Of a DNA stretch of 64,000 nt, positions 34,311 to 43,841 are shown piece by piece. Position 1 is the first letter of the stretch, and each line of letters opens with the position of its first letter. The notes under the pieces are model-generated. The model was not told the DNA's origin. It worked only from the letters and a program-made list of their open reading frames with translations, and did no database searches. The position numbers were made by a program, and so were the translations under genes. This stretch comes from Streptomyces sp. CG 926 (GTDB lineage: Bacteria; Actinomycetota; Actinomycetes; Streptomycetales; Streptomycetaceae). The stretch spans positions 62,001 through 126,000 of the forward strand of contig NZ_QGGZ01000004.1 of NCBI RefSeq assembly GCF_003148825.1. Reading direction: 5' to 3'.

Positions 34311-35968
34311 GTGTCCGAAAACCCAACGCGGTCCCCATCGGCCGATCGGGAAGCTTGGCTGGGTCTGGTCGCGATCTCCCTCGGTGTGTCGCTGGTGGTC
34401 GTGGACTTCACCATCGTCAACGTCGTGATGCCTCCCATCATCGAGGACCTGAAGGTCTCCGCGTTCGGCGCCCAGTGGATCCAGGAGTCCTACGCGATCA
34501 TCCTGGCGGCCCTGCTGCTGCTGATGGGGCGCCTGTCGGACATCGTGGGGGCACGCCGTCTGTTCGTCGTCGGCACCGTGGTCTTCGGGCTGGCGAGCAT
34601 CGCCGCCGCGGTGGCGCCCTCCGGGGAACTCCTGATCGCCGGCCGGTTCGCCCAAGGCGTCGGCGGCGCGATCGTCATGCCGACGTCGCTGGCGCTGCTC
34701 CACATGACCTTCCGGGAACGCGACCGCGGCAAGGCCTTCGCCGTCTGGGGGTCCACGATCGGTGCGGCCGCGGCGGTCGGCCCCCTGCTGGGTGGCCGGC
34801 TCGCCGAGTACTCCTGGCGGTGGGCCTTCGGTATCAACATCTTCGTCGTGGCGCTGATCCTCGCGGGCATCATGCGGTTCATCCGGCCGTCACCCCGGCA
34901 GTCGGGCAAGGTCGACGTCGGCGGCGCGATGCTGTCGGTACTGGGCCTCGGTCTCCTCGCCTTCGGCCTGATCGAGGGGCGCAACTACGGTTGGTGGGAG
35001 GCCCGCAAGAGCTTCGGCCCCTTCGGTGACGGGGGGGGAACCTGTCGGTCGTCCCGGTCGCCTTGGCCGTCTCCGTGGCCTGCCTCGCCCTCTTCCTCCG
35101 GCGACAGGCCCGGCTGACGCGCGCGAACGGCACGGCACCACTGATGGACACCTCTCTGTTCGGCATCAGGTCCTTCAGCACGGGCAACATCGCGACGCTG
35201 ATCATCGCGCTGGCGGAGTTCGGCATCCTCGCCGTACTGCCCCTGTGGCTCCAGTACACGTTGGGGTACTCCGTGCTCCGGACCGGCCTGATGATCTTCG
35301 TCGTCGCGGTCGGCAGCTTCTTCGCGAGCGGTGCCGGCTTCGGCATGGCCGAGAAGGCGGGCCCCGTCGGCCTCGTCCGCATCGGCCTGGTGCTCGAAGC
35401 GCTCGGCCTGCTGATGTTCGGCATGACGGCGAGCAGCGACTCGCCCTGGTGGGTCATCGGCATCGCCCTGTTCCTCTACGGCACGGGGGTCGGCTTCGCC
35501 ACCGCGCAGGTCACCAACGTCGTCCTGGCGGACGTACCGCCGCGGCGGGCCGGCCTGGGTTCCGGGATCCAGAGCGCCGCGCGTCAGCTCGGCTCCGCGC
35601 TCGGCATCGCGATCCTGACGTCGACGTTCTTCACGGCGTTGGACTCCGACCTGTCCGAGCGGCTCACCCAGCAGGGAAGGCCCGACGCGCACGAGCTCTC
35701 CTCGGCGGTCTCCGACAGCGCAGGCGCGATGATCTCCGGGCTGAGCCGGACCCCCGAGACGGCCTCCGCCGCCGACGCCGCCCGGGACGCCATGTCCTAC
35801 GGGGTCCAGATCAACGGCTACACCTGCGCCGCACTGTTGGTACTCGGCATGCTCGCGACCTTCCTCATCCCCCGGCGCGAGCCGGCCGCCGGCCAAGGGG
35901 GCGGCCCGGACGCTCCCGGCGGTGTGCAGGAAGCCGGCGCCCACGTCCGGCAGATGCCCGCCTCCTGA
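34311..35968 (+). pseudogene. MFS transporter (DHA2 type) interrupted by a G8 frameshift
   Basis: Two open frames give one transporter. Frame one, from GTG 34311 (SENPTRSPSADREAWLGLVA), covers the N-terminal seven or so TM segments with DHA2 motifs (VVVDFTIVNVVMPPIIEDL, GRLSDIVGARRL) and runs out of register at 35031-35038, a run of eight G, stopping at 35117. The other frame resumes at once (NLSVVPVALAVSVACLALFL) and encodes the remaining TM segments to 35968. Adding one G or removing two restores a single protein of about 550 residues. It may be a sequencing error, a true pseudogene or a slippage-switchable gene. Both halves keep good codon bias, so any damage is recent. Divergent from the WYL regulator. 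Confidence 0.82.
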
Positions 35969-36045
35969 GGCCTGGCCGGTAGTCGCTCCGGCGGCGGGTC
36001 GGGGCGAGCAGGTTCGACGAGCTCGCCGACGCCACCGCGCCGCGG

Positions 36046-36273
36046 TCAGCTGCCCGGTGCCGGGGGCGGTGGGGTGACCGCCAGGATCGGTGGGGCCGGG
36101 GAGGACCAGCGGTGGCCGCAGGGGTCGAAGACCAGGGTCACCGGCCGCCCCGGACGCTGGCGCCAGGAGATGCGTTCGGGTGTGTCCGCGCACACCGGGC
36201 AGCAGGGCAACGGGCGGGGATCCGGCAGGCAGTCGGGGGCGGCCGTGAGCGGCGTGGTGTGCGGATCGCGCAT
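36046..36273 (-). CDS. Small cysteine-rich hypothetical protein
   Basis: A 75-residue protein with a CCPVC cluster near residue 25 and a DPCGHRW end motif, a spacing that could hold one zinc ion. The middle RISWRQRPGRPVTLVFDPCG has coding bias. Pro-rich ends. It lies between the MFS gene and the two-component pair and converges on the former. No function can be assigned. Confidence 0.6.
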   Translation of the reverse strand: MRDPHTTPLTAAPDCLPDPRPLPCCPVCADTPERISWRQRPGRPVTLVFDPCGHRWSSPAPPILAVTPPPPAPGS

Positions 36274-36416
36274 GGAGGCTCCCTGGTCGTGCGGTCGGGC
36301 TGATCGCACTGTGCCATGGACGGGCTCCCGTGCGCATGGGCGGATCGTCCAGTGTTCCGGCTGGTCACAGGTGCGGTCAGCAGGGGGAATCCGGTTCTCT
36401 TACGGGCACTTGGTGA

Positions 36417-37085
36417 TCAACCGCTCCCGCTGCCGGCCTCCACCAGGCCCGATTCGTACGCCGCGATCACCGCTTGCGCGCGGTCGCGGACGCCCAGCTT
36501 GCCGAAGATGCCGGTGATGTGGTTCTTGACCGTGGAGACGCTGATGTCCAGTTCCGCGGCGATCTCGGCGTTGCCCCGCCCGGTGGCCATGAGCCGCCAG
36601 ATCTCCAGCTCGCGCGGGGTGAGTTCGGCGGGGGTCTCAGGCGCCCACGACCGCGGCCGCTCGGGGGTCCGTACGTAGGCGGAGAGGAGCCGGCTGAGCA
36701 GCCGCGGCGCGACGGCCGCCTCGCCGGTGTGGACGATGCGGACCGCGGCGATCAGCTCCTCCGGGGAGATGTCCTTGGGCAGGAAGCCGTACGCGCCCGC
36801 ACGCAGAGCGGCGACCACGTACTCGTCCATGTCGAAGGTGCTGAGAGCCAGGACACGCGTGTCGGGGAGCGTGCGCGCGAGTTCCTCGGTGGCCTTGACG
36901 CCGTCCATGACCGGCATGCGGATGTCCATGACGACCACGTCGGGCCGTAGCTCATGCGCGAGGGCCACGGCCCGGGCTCCGTCCTCGGCCTCGCCCACGA
37001 CCTGGAACTCCGGGTCGGGGCCCAGGATCAGGGCCAGGCCGCGCCGGACCAGCGGCTGGTCGTCGGCGATGAGTACACGGATCAT
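36417..37085 (-). CDS. NarL/FixJ-type response regulator
   Basis: A 222-residue regulator. The receiver domain (1-120) shows the acidic pair in VLIADDQPLVRRGL, phospho-Asp in VVVMDIRMPVMDG near 55 and the Lys in GFLPKDISPEEL. A LuxR-type HTH follows (TPRELEIWRLMATGRGNAEI, then ISVSTVKNHITGIFGKLGVR). Its ATG overlaps the stop of the kinase gene upstream, so the two are an operon. Facing away from the MMPL exporter gene, which is the probable target. Confidence 0.92.
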   Translation of the reverse strand: MIRVLIADDQPLVRRGLALILGPDPEFQVVGEAEDGARAVALAHELRPDVVVMDIRMPVMDGVKATEELARTLPDTRVLALSTFDMDEYVVAALRAGAYGFLPKDISPEELIAAVRIVHTGEAAVAPRLLSRLLSAYVRTPERPRSWAPETPAELTPRELEIWRLMATGRGNAEIAAELDISVSTVKNHITGIFGKLGVRDRAQAVIAAYESGLVEAGSGSG

Positions 37086-38440
37086 GCGTGCGGAACCTCT
37101 CTGTGGAAAGCGTCCTGGACCGGGAGAGGGATCCGGGCGGCCACCCGGAATCCGCCACCGGCGACCGCGGCGGCCTCCAGGGTGCCGCCCTGCAGGGCGA
37201 CCCGCTCGTGCATGCCGATCAGACCGTATCCGGAGCGTGCGGTGGGGCGTGCGGGCGGTGTCTGCGCTCCCGCTCCGTCGTCGCGCACCTCCACTCCCAC
37301 CTCGTCGGCGTGGTACGTGAGCCGTACGTGGGCCCGCGCCCGGCCGGCGTGCTTGCGGGTGTTGGTCAGGGCCTCCTGGACGATCCGGAAGACGGTGAGG
37401 CCCACGGTGGGCGGGAGCGGGCGGACCGGCCCGCTCACGGTGAACTCGGTCTCCGTACCGGCGAGCCGGGACTCGGTGATGATCCGGCCGAGGTCGTCCG
37501 TACCGGGCTGCGGCGCCGGCGGGGACTGTTCCGGCTCCTCCCCGGCCCTGAGCACGTCGAGGAGTTGGCGCATCTCGCGCAGAGCCATCCGTCCGGAGTC
37601 CTCCAGGGTGACCAGCGCCTCCCGGGACACCTCGGGGTCGTGCGCCAGGTTCGCCCGCGCCCCGCCGGCCATCAGCTGCATGGTGGTGATGTGGTGGGCG
37701 ACGATGTCGTGCAGTTCGCGCGCGATCCGGCGGCGCTCCTCGGCCACCGCCCGGTCGGCGAGCCGGGTCCGGTGGGCGGCGGCCTCCCGCTGCCGGTGTG
37801 CGACCCCCCAGGCCGCCGCGACGGTGATGAAGGCCGCGGTGGCGCTTCCGGCCAGTCCCCACCAGCCGAAGGGCAGCGGCCATCCGCCCTGCCCGGCGGA
37901 GGCGAGCACCGCCGACGCGGCCGCGGCCGTCGCGACGACGGCGGGTCGGTGCGTCCGGGCCACCGTGTAGAGGGCGATCGTCAGGCCGAGGGTGAAGTGC
38001 GGGGACTGCGGTGCCGCCAGGTTCACCAGGACCCCTACGGCCAGGATCGCGGCGAGTACGAGCACCGGGCGGACGCGCCGGGCCAGCAGGGTCATCGCCG
38101 AGACCACCAGCAGGACCACCGCGGTGACGCTGAGGGTGCCGCCCTCGGTGAGCGTGCTCAACGAGAAGCCGACGAGGTCCGCGGCGGCCGCCGCCACCGC
38201 GACGAGCGCGTCGTTGCGCGTCCAGCGCCCCTGGTCCTCTTCGCTCTCCGCGCCCTCGACCGAGCGAGCGGCCGCATGCTCGTCCGGGCCCGCGGCCGTA
38301 CCCGCACGCGTAGGTATGCCCCCGCCGCTGCCCCTGCCCATGCCTTTGCCCTTGCTTTCGCCCGCACCCATGCCGCACCCATGCCGCGTCCGTGCCCGCC
38401 CCCGTGCCGCCGGTCCCGTTCCCCGGTGGTCGAGACCCAT
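37082..38440 (-). CDS. Two-component sensor histidine kinase (HisKA_3)
   Basis: Up to 452 residues. The first 75 are Gly/Arg/Lys-rich low complexity (KGKGMGRGSGGG) and may not be translated, as an internal start near residue 75 (WTRNDALVAVAAAAADLVGF) would suit the family better. Four to five membrane segments follow to about 210. The phospho-acceptor is His in RIARELHDIVAHHITTMQLM; the ATPase domain shows IVQEALTNTRKHA and GYGLIGMHERVALQGG. Pairs with the response regulator through a 4-base overlap and is divergent from the MMPL gene. Confidence 0.88.
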   Translation of the reverse strand: MGLDHRGTGPAARGRARTRHGCGMGAGESKGKGMGRGSGGGIPTRAGTAAGPDEHAAARSVEGAESEEDQGRWTRNDALVAVAAAAADLVGFSLSTLTEGGTLSVTAVVLLVVSAMTLLARRVRPVLVLAAILAVGVLVNLAAPQSPHFTLGLTIALYTVARTHRPAVVATAAAASAVLASAGQGGWPLPFGWWGLAGSATAAFITVAAAWGVAHRQREAAAHRTRLADRAVAEERRRIARELHDIVAHHITTMQLMAGGARANLAHDPEVSREALVTLEDSGRMALREMRQLLDVLRAGEEPEQSPPAPQPGTDDLGRIITESRLAGTETEFTVSGPVRPLPPTVGLTVFRIVQEALTNTRKHAGRARAHVRLTYHADEVGVEVRDDGAGAQTPPARPTARSGYGLIGMHERVALQGGTLEAAAVAGGGFRVAARIPLPVQDAFHREVPHA

Positions 38441-38638
38441 TCTGGCATCGGCGGGCCTCCTTGCCGCCCGACCCCGGTCGGGCGTCGGACCAGGACCTGA
38501 GTCCTGGTCGGCGGGGACGTCCGGACCCTGGTCCCGGGGTGCGGATCCTCCCCCGACCTGACGTTTCGCCCGCTCGCTGCTGATGGTCTGGAGTCAGGCC
38601 GGGAACTCCTGGCCGGCACCGCACAGACCGGAGGAAAT

Positions 38639-40843
38639 GTGATCCGCGCCCTGACCGGATTCTCGACGAGAAGTCCGTGGAAGGTCATCGCCCTGTGGGC
38701 GGTCCTGGGACTGGCCGCCGCCGTCCTGGGCCAGGCGTTCGTCTTCCGCGCCGTCCAGACCGGCAACGCCGGGTTCCTGCCCGCGCAGTACGACTCGGCT
38801 GCCGCTCTGAAGATCGCCGAGGAGCGGTTCGGGGCGAAGCCGGACGCCAACCTCCTGACCGTACTGGTGGCCCGCTCGGACGAGGCTCCGCTCAGCGCCG
38901 CCGACGAGCGGCGCATCGACGCGCAGGCCGCGCGGTTGTCCGAGAAGCGCGTCGTCATGCCCAGGACCGAGGAGACGATGCCGCTCGCCCAGGACCACTC
39001 CCAGGTCCCCCGGGTCGCCCCGGCCATGACGGCGCCCGACCGCTCCTTCCGGCTGCTGTCCGTCGAACTGACCGGCAACCCGGCCGATCCCGGGGTGCAG
39101 GACACCTACCGGGCCTTCCGGGACTCGACCCGGGAGGCCTTGGCGGAGGAGGGCCTGCGTACCGGCTTCACCGGCGGGATCGCCGATCGCGTGGACGCGA
39201 CGGAAGCCGAGAAGACCCGCTCGACGATCGTCGGCGTCGCCATGCTCGCGGTCATCGTCCTGTTGCACGTGTTCGTCTTCCGCAGCGTGGCGGCCGCCTT
39301 GCTGCCGCTGCTGGCGGTCACCGTCATCGGGGGCGCCGCGGCGGGCGCGGTGGTCGGCGCCGCGCTGCTGACCGACATCGGACTGTCCGAGTCCACACCG
39401 AGCCTGATCAGTGTGGTGCTGATGGGTATCGGTATCGACTACTTCCTTTTCCTCCTCTTCCGCTTCCGGGAACAACTGCGTGAACACCCCGAGCAGTCCG
39501 GGCGCGAGGCGGCCGCCGAGGTCGCCGGGCGGGTGGGTACGGCCATCACCTCCGCGGCCCTGACCATCGTCGCCGCGTTCGCCACGCTCGGGGTCGCCTC
39601 CTTCGGCCAGTTCCGGGTCCTCGGGCCGGCCATCGCGCTGTCCGTGCTGGTGATGCTGCTGGGCAGCCTGACCTTGATGCCGGCCCTGCTGGCGGTCACC
39701 GGCCGCAAGATGTTCTGGCCGTCCCGGGCGCTGCGGTACGAGCCCCGTGCGGGGTCCGCCGCGCGGATGGGCGACCGGGTGGCGCGCCGGCCGTTCACGC
39801 TGGTCCTGGCCTCGGTGGCCCTGCTCGGCACACTGGCCGCCGGGGTCGTGGGGATGCACATGGACTACGGGCAGAGCGGTGGGAGCGGCGAGCGGACCCC
39901 CGCCGTGACCACCGCTGCCGAGATCTCCCGCGCCCTGCCGGCCGGCGTCTCGGACCCGACCAGCGTCTTCGTCACCGCTTCCGACGGCGTCGCCCTGACC
40001 GCCGAACGCCTCGGCGGACTGTCCAAGGCGCTCGCCGGGGTCGGCGGCGTGGGCCAGGTCGCCGAGACGGTACTGACCGAGGATCGCCGGGCGGCCCGGA
40101 TCGACCTGTTCCTGACCGCCGACCCGCATCGGCAGGAGGCCCGCGATCTGGTGACCGGTCCGGTCCGGGCCACGGTCCTGGCACACACCCCCGCCGGTAC
40201 GGAGGCACATGTGGGCGGCACGGCGGCGGTGTTCGCCGATATCGCCACCGCGGTGGACAAGGACCTGCGGGTGGTGTTCCCGGTGGCGGCCGCGCTCATC
40301 GCGCTGATCCTCATCGCCCTGCTGCGCAGTCTGCTGGCGCCGGTGATCCTGCTGGCGTCGGTCGGGCTCGGCTTCGCCGCCACCCTCGGCGCCTCGACCC
40401 TGGTGTTCCAGCACGCGCTGGACCGCCCCGGGGTGGACTTCACGCTGCCGCTGGTGTTGTTCCTGTTCGTGGTCGCGCTGGGCACCGACTACAACATCCT
40501 GATGAGCGACCGGATCCGGGAGGAGATGGCCCGGCCGGGCCCCGCCCGGGCCGCGGTGGGCCGCGCCGTCCGGCACACGGCTCCCGCCATCGCCACGGCC
40601 GGCCTGGTGCTGGCCGCCTCCTTCGGCAGCCTGGCCGTGACCCCCGCCCCGTCCACCCAGCAGATCGGTTTCGCGACGGCCCTCGGGATCATGCTCTCCG
40701 CCTTCGTCCTGTCGATCGTGCTGGTGCCCGCGCTGTCCACCCTCCTGGGTCGGTCCCTGTGGTGGCCGGTGCGCCCGCGCCGCCGCACGGAGGAGACCGG
40801 CACGCAGGAGCGGCGGACCCCGGACCGGGTGCCGGTCGGCTGA
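38639..40843 (+). CDS. MMPL-family RND-type transporter
   Basis: A 734-residue membrane protein with the two-fold repeat of MMPL transporters: TM1 near 16-36, a large extracytoplasmic loop, five further TMs from about 200 including VVLMGIGIDYFLFLLFRFRE, a second loop from about 400 and the last five TMs with VVALGTDYNILMSDRIREEM. The IDYFL/TDYN motifs hold the proton-relay Asp-Tyr pairs of MmpL3-like proteins. Likely exports lipids, pigments or antimicrobials. GTG at 38639 follows GGAGGAAAT. Divergent from the NarL-type two-component pair, which probably senses the exported compound or envelope stress. Confidence 0.9.
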   Translation: MIRALTGFSTRSPWKVIALWAVLGLAAAVLGQAFVFRAVQTGNAGFLPAQYDSAAALKIAEERFGAKPDANLLTVLVARSDEAPLSAADERRIDAQAARLSEKRVVMPRTEETMPLAQDHSQVPRVAPAMTAPDRSFRLLSVELTGNPADPGVQDTYRAFRDSTREALAEEGLRTGFTGGIADRVDATEAEKTRSTIVGVAMLAVIVLLHVFVFRSVAAALLPLLAVTVIGGAAAGAVVGAALLTDIGLSESTPSLISVVLMGIGIDYFLFLLFRFREQLREHPEQSGREAAAEVAGRVGTAITSAALTIVAAFATLGVASFGQFRVLGPAIALSVLVMLLGSLTLMPALLAVTGRKMFWPSRALRYEPRAGSAARMGDRVARRPFTLVLASVALLGTLAAGVVGMHMDYGQSGGSGERTPAVTTAAEISRALPAGVSDPTSVFVTASDGVALTAERLGGLSKALAGVGGVGQVAETVLTEDRRAARIDLFLTADPHRQEARDLVTGPVRATVLAHTPAGTEAHVGGTAAVFADIATAVDKDLRVVFPVAAALIALILIALLRSLLAPVILLASVGLGFAATLGASTLVFQHALDRPGVDFTLPLVLFLFVVALGTDYNILMSDRIREEMARPGPARAAVGRAVRHTAPAIATAGLVLAASFGSLAVTPAPSTQQIGFATALGIMLSAFVLSIVLVPALSTLLGRSLWWPVRPRRRTEETGTQERRTPDRVPVG

Positions 40844-40859
40844 GCCGCCCGGACCTGAC

Positions 40860-40924
40860 GAAGGCGCCGCCGCGCGGAGGACCGTACGACGCTACGTACG
40901 GGTCCTGCGTGCGGCGGCGCCTTC
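40860..40924. terminator. Long bidirectional terminator hairpin
   Basis: A near-perfect inverted repeat, 40860-40888 against 40895-40924, lies between the convergent MMPL and permease genes. The two GAAGGCGCCGCCGC/GCGGCGGCGCCTTC ends are exact. Confidence 0.8.
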
Positions 40925-40986
40925 GGCCGTCCGGGAGGTCGGATGCCCGGGAGCCCGGAAGCCCGGGAGCCCGACTTCCCGCGGTG

Positions 40987-42780
40987 TTACGCGAGCTTGT
41001 CGATCTCGGGGTGGTCCTGGAGCCAGGCGCGGACCGCCTGCTGCTCCTTGCCCTTCCCGGTCTCCTGGATCTTCGCTTCCAGGCCGGTCAGCTGCTCCTC
41101 GGTGAGCTTGAAGGACTTCAGCCACTCGGCGACCTTCGGCTCGTCCTGCGCGAAGCCCTTGCGGGCCAGGCTGTGGATCCCGTCGCCCTTGCCCCAGGCG
41201 CCCTTGGGGTCCTCGAGCTTGGTCAGCTCGTAGGAGGAGTACGCCCAGTGCGGGGACCACAGCACGGCCGCGACCGGCTCCTTCTTCTCGTAGGACCGCT
41301 TCAGCTCGGCGAGCATGCCGGGCGTGGAGCCGTCGACGACCTTGTACTCGCCGTCGAGACCGTAGTCCTTGAGGACCTTGTCCTTGAGGATCGACATCTC
41401 ACCGGCGCTCGGCTCGATACCGATGATCCTGCCCTTGAACTGATCGCCCTTGCCCTTGAGGTCGGCGAGCGAGCGCACGTCCTTCATGTACGAGGGCACG
41501 GACAGCTCCAGCGAGGTGGGGCCGTACCAGGAGCCGAGGTCCTCCAGCTTGCTCCCGTACTTCTCCCAGTACTTGGCGTGGGTGACGGGCAGCCAGGAGT
41601 CGGTCTGGAAGTCGAGCTGGCCGCCGGCCAGGCCGGTGTACAGCGCGCCGGCCTCCAGCTGGCGGGCGTCGACCTTGTAACCGCGGCGCTCCAGGAGCTC
41701 CTTCCACAGGAAGGTGGAGGCGATGCCCTCGTCCCACGGGATGTAGCCGACGGAGAGGGTGCGGCCCTTGCCGATGTTCGCGGCCCCGGTCGGACCGTCC
41801 TCGGCGGTGGAGCCGCCGAAGGTGTTCAGGCCGCCCGCGACGAGCGCGAGCACCACGGCGCCGCTGATCGCGTACGCGGGCTGGGGGCGGTGGTTCCACA
41901 GCTTGGCGGCGCCGGTGGCGGCGGCCCGCGCCTTGGCGAGCGTACGACGGCCGATCGGGGAGACGTGCCGGCCGAGCGCCCCGGTCATCCGGTCCAGGTA
42001 CATGGCGAGGATGACGATGGAGACGCCCGCCTCGAACCCGAGGCCGATGTCGACGTTGCCGATGGCCTTGTAGACGGCGCCGCCGAGTCCGCCGCCGCCG
42101 ACCATGCCGGCGATGACGACCATGGACAGGCCCAGCATGATGACCTGGTTGACGCCCGCCATGACGGTGGGCAGGGCCAGCGGCAGCTGGACGCGTACGA
42201 GGGTGTCGCGCGGGCTGGTGCCGAAGGCCTCGGCGGCCTCGACCAGTTCCCCGTCGACCTGGCGGATGCCGAGCTCGGTCATCCGTACGCCCGGCGGCAG
42301 CGAGAAGATGATGGTCGCGATGATGCCGGGCACCACGCCCACCCCGAAGAAGATGATGCCGGGGATCAGGTAGACCATGGCCGGCATGGTCTGCATGAAG
42401 TCCAGGACCGGCCGCAGGAGGGCGCTGACGCGGTCTGATCTGGACGCCCAGATGCCGAGCGGGATCGCGAACGCCAGGGTGACGAGCGTGGCGACCAGGA
42501 CCAGGGACAGGGTGGACATGGCGTCCTCCCACAGGCCGAGGGAGTCGACCAGCGCGAAGCCCGCGAAGGCGAGCAGGCCCGCCAGCAGACCGCGCAGCCA
42601 CCAGGCGCCGACCGCGAGGATGCCCGCGAAGAGCAGCGGGGCGGGGGCGGAGAGGACGGCGTCGATGCCGTCGTAGAGGCCGTTGACCAGCGAGCTGATG
42701 GCCTCGAACAGCCAGGAGAGGTGGCTCTGGAGGAAATCGACTCCGCTGTCGACCCAGTTGCCGAGATGGAGGCGGGGCAT
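40987..42780 (-). CDS. Quaternary-amine ABC transporter, fused permease and substrate-binding protein (OpuAB/ProWX-like)
   Basis: A 597-residue fusion. Residues about 40-290 are the permease with the BPD_transp_1 EAA-type loop GELVEAAEAFGTSPRDTLVR and six or so TM segments. After one more TM (ISGAVVLALVAGGLNTFGG), residues about 330-597 form an OpuAC/ProX-type binding domain (VGYIPWDEGIASTFLWKELL, WLPVTHAKYWEKYG, WSPHWAYSSYELTKLE) with several Trp/Tyr suited to a choline or betaine cage. It is thus tethered to the outer face of the membrane. The ATG at 42780 shares one base with the ATPase stop. The system should import glycine betaine or related osmoprotectants. Confidence 0.92.
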   Translation of the reverse strand: MPRLHLGNWVDSGVDFLQSHLSWLFEAISSLVNGLYDGIDAVLSAPAPLLFAGILAVGAWWLRGLLAGLLAFAGFALVDSLGLWEDAMSTLSLVLVATLVTLAFAIPLGIWASRSDRVSALLRPVLDFMQTMPAMVYLIPGIIFFGVGVVPGIIATIIFSLPPGVRMTELGIRQVDGELVEAAEAFGTSPRDTLVRVQLPLALPTVMAGVNQVIMLGLSMVVIAGMVGGGGLGGAVYKAIGNVDIGLGFEAGVSIVILAMYLDRMTGALGRHVSPIGRRTLAKARAAATGAAKLWNHRPQPAYAISGAVVLALVAGGLNTFGGSTAEDGPTGAANIGKGRTLSVGYIPWDEGIASTFLWKELLERRGYKVDARQLEAGALYTGLAGGQLDFQTDSWLPVTHAKYWEKYGSKLEDLGSWYGPTSLELSVPSYMKDVRSLADLKGKGDQFKGRIIGIEPSAGEMSILKDKVLKDYGLDGEYKVVDGSTPGMLAELKRSYEKKEPVAAVLWSPHWAYSSYELTKLEDPKGAWGKGDGIHSLARKGFAQDEPKVAEWLKSFKLTEEQLTGLEAKIQETGKGKEQQAVRAWLQDHPEIDKLA

Positions 42781-43841
42781 CAGGCTGCCACCTCCGCGCA
42801 GTACATCGGGGGCCGTTGTTCGTCGCCGATGAAGGCGATGAGGCGGTCCTGGGGTACGGAGCCGATGACGGCGCCGTCCGCGCCGGTGACGGCGACCGCG
42901 TGCGGGACCCGGGCGCTGACGGCGCACAGGTCGGCGAGCGGGGTCCCGGCGGTGACGGTGGGGCAGTCGCAGGTGTCGGCAGCCGGTTCCGGATCGTCCA
43001 TGACGGCGTCGGCCGTCAGGACCCGGGAGCGGTCCACGTCCTGGATGAAGGAGGCGACGTAGTCGTCGGCGGGGCGCGTGAGGATGTCCTCGGCGGTGCC
43101 CTGCTGGACGATGCGGCCGTCGCGCATGACGGCGATGCCGTCGCCGAGGCGCATGGCCTCGTTGAGGTCGTGGGTGATGAAGACGATGGTCTTCTTCAGG
43201 CGCTTCTGGAGCTCCAGCAGCTGGTCCTGCATATCGCGGCGGATCAGCGGGTCGAGCGCGCTGAAGGACTCGTCCATCAGCAGCAGGTCCGCGTCGGTGG
43301 CCAGGGCGCGCGCGAGGCCGACCCGCTGCTGCATGCCGCCGGAGAGCTCGTCGGGCCAGGACTTCTCCCAGCCTTCGAGCCCGCACAGGGCCAGGGCCTC
43401 GGCGGCGCGCCGCTCGCGCTCGGCGCGGGGCACGCCCTGCACCTCCAGGCCGTAGCCGGCGTTCTCCAGCACGTTTCGGTGCGGGAACAGTGCGAAGTGC
43501 TGGAAGACCATGGAGATCTTGGTGGACCGTACGCGGCGCAGTTCGGCCGCGCTCAGCGCGGTGAGGTCCTGGCCGCCGAAGAGGATGCGTCCCGAGGTGG
43601 GTTCGAGCAGTCCGTTCAGCATGCGCAGCAGAGTGGACTTGCCCGATCCCGAGAGGCCCATGACCACGAAGATCTGGCCGGGCTGGACGTCGAAGGAGGC
43701 GTCGATCACGGCGGCCGTCGTCCCGTCCGCGCGCAACTCGTCACGGTCGGCGCCGTTCTGGAGCGCGCGGACGGCGGCTGCGCTGTCGGCGGGGCGCCTC
43801 CCGAACACCTTGTAGACGTGCTCGGCCTGGAGCGTGGACAC
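42780..43841 (-). CDS. Quaternary-amine ABC transporter ATPase (OpuAA/ProV-like)
   Basis: A 353-residue ABC ATPase. Walker A GLSGSGKST near 75, signature ELSGGMQQRVGLARAL near 170, Walker B LLLMDESFSALDPL and the switch His in VFITHDLNEA. An actinobacterial insertion (ADSAAAVRALQNGADRDELR) sits in the first strands. The C-terminal 70 residues are a reduced CBS-like region (PHAVAVTGADGAVIGSVPQD), by analogy to OpuA an ionic-strength sensor. GTG at 43841 is used because upstream residues are low-complexity; the frame continues to 43940. First gene of the betaine uptake operon. Confidence 0.92.
   Translation of the reverse strand: MSTLQAEHVYKVFGRRPADSAAAVRALQNGADRDELRADGTTAAVIDASFDVQPGQIFVVMGLSGSGKSTLLRMLNGLLEPTSGRILFGGQDLTALSAAELRRVRSTKISMVFQHFALFPHRNVLENAGYGLEVQGVPRAERERRAAEALALCGLEGWEKSWPDELSGGMQQRVGLARALATDADLLLMDESFSALDPLIRRDMQDQLLELQKRLKKTIVFITHDLNEAMRLGDGIAVMRDGRIVQQGTAEDILTRPADDYVASFIQDVDRSRVLTADAVMDDPEPAADTCDCPTVTAGTPLADLCAVSARVPHAVAVTGADGAVIGSVPQDRLIAFIGDEQRPPMYCAEVAA

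Noticed and set aside
36417..38624. A 735-codon frame suggesting a kinase-regulator fusion
   Set aside because: The upstream part is an off-frame reading of the kinase gene (His/Arg/Gly-rich); the response regulator has its own ATG at 37085 overlapping the kinase stop.
40987..43386. A longer start for the permease-binding protein fusion
   Set aside because: Residues before 42780 are an off-frame reading of the ATPase gene; the ATG at 42780 overlaps the ATPase stop as expected in an operon.
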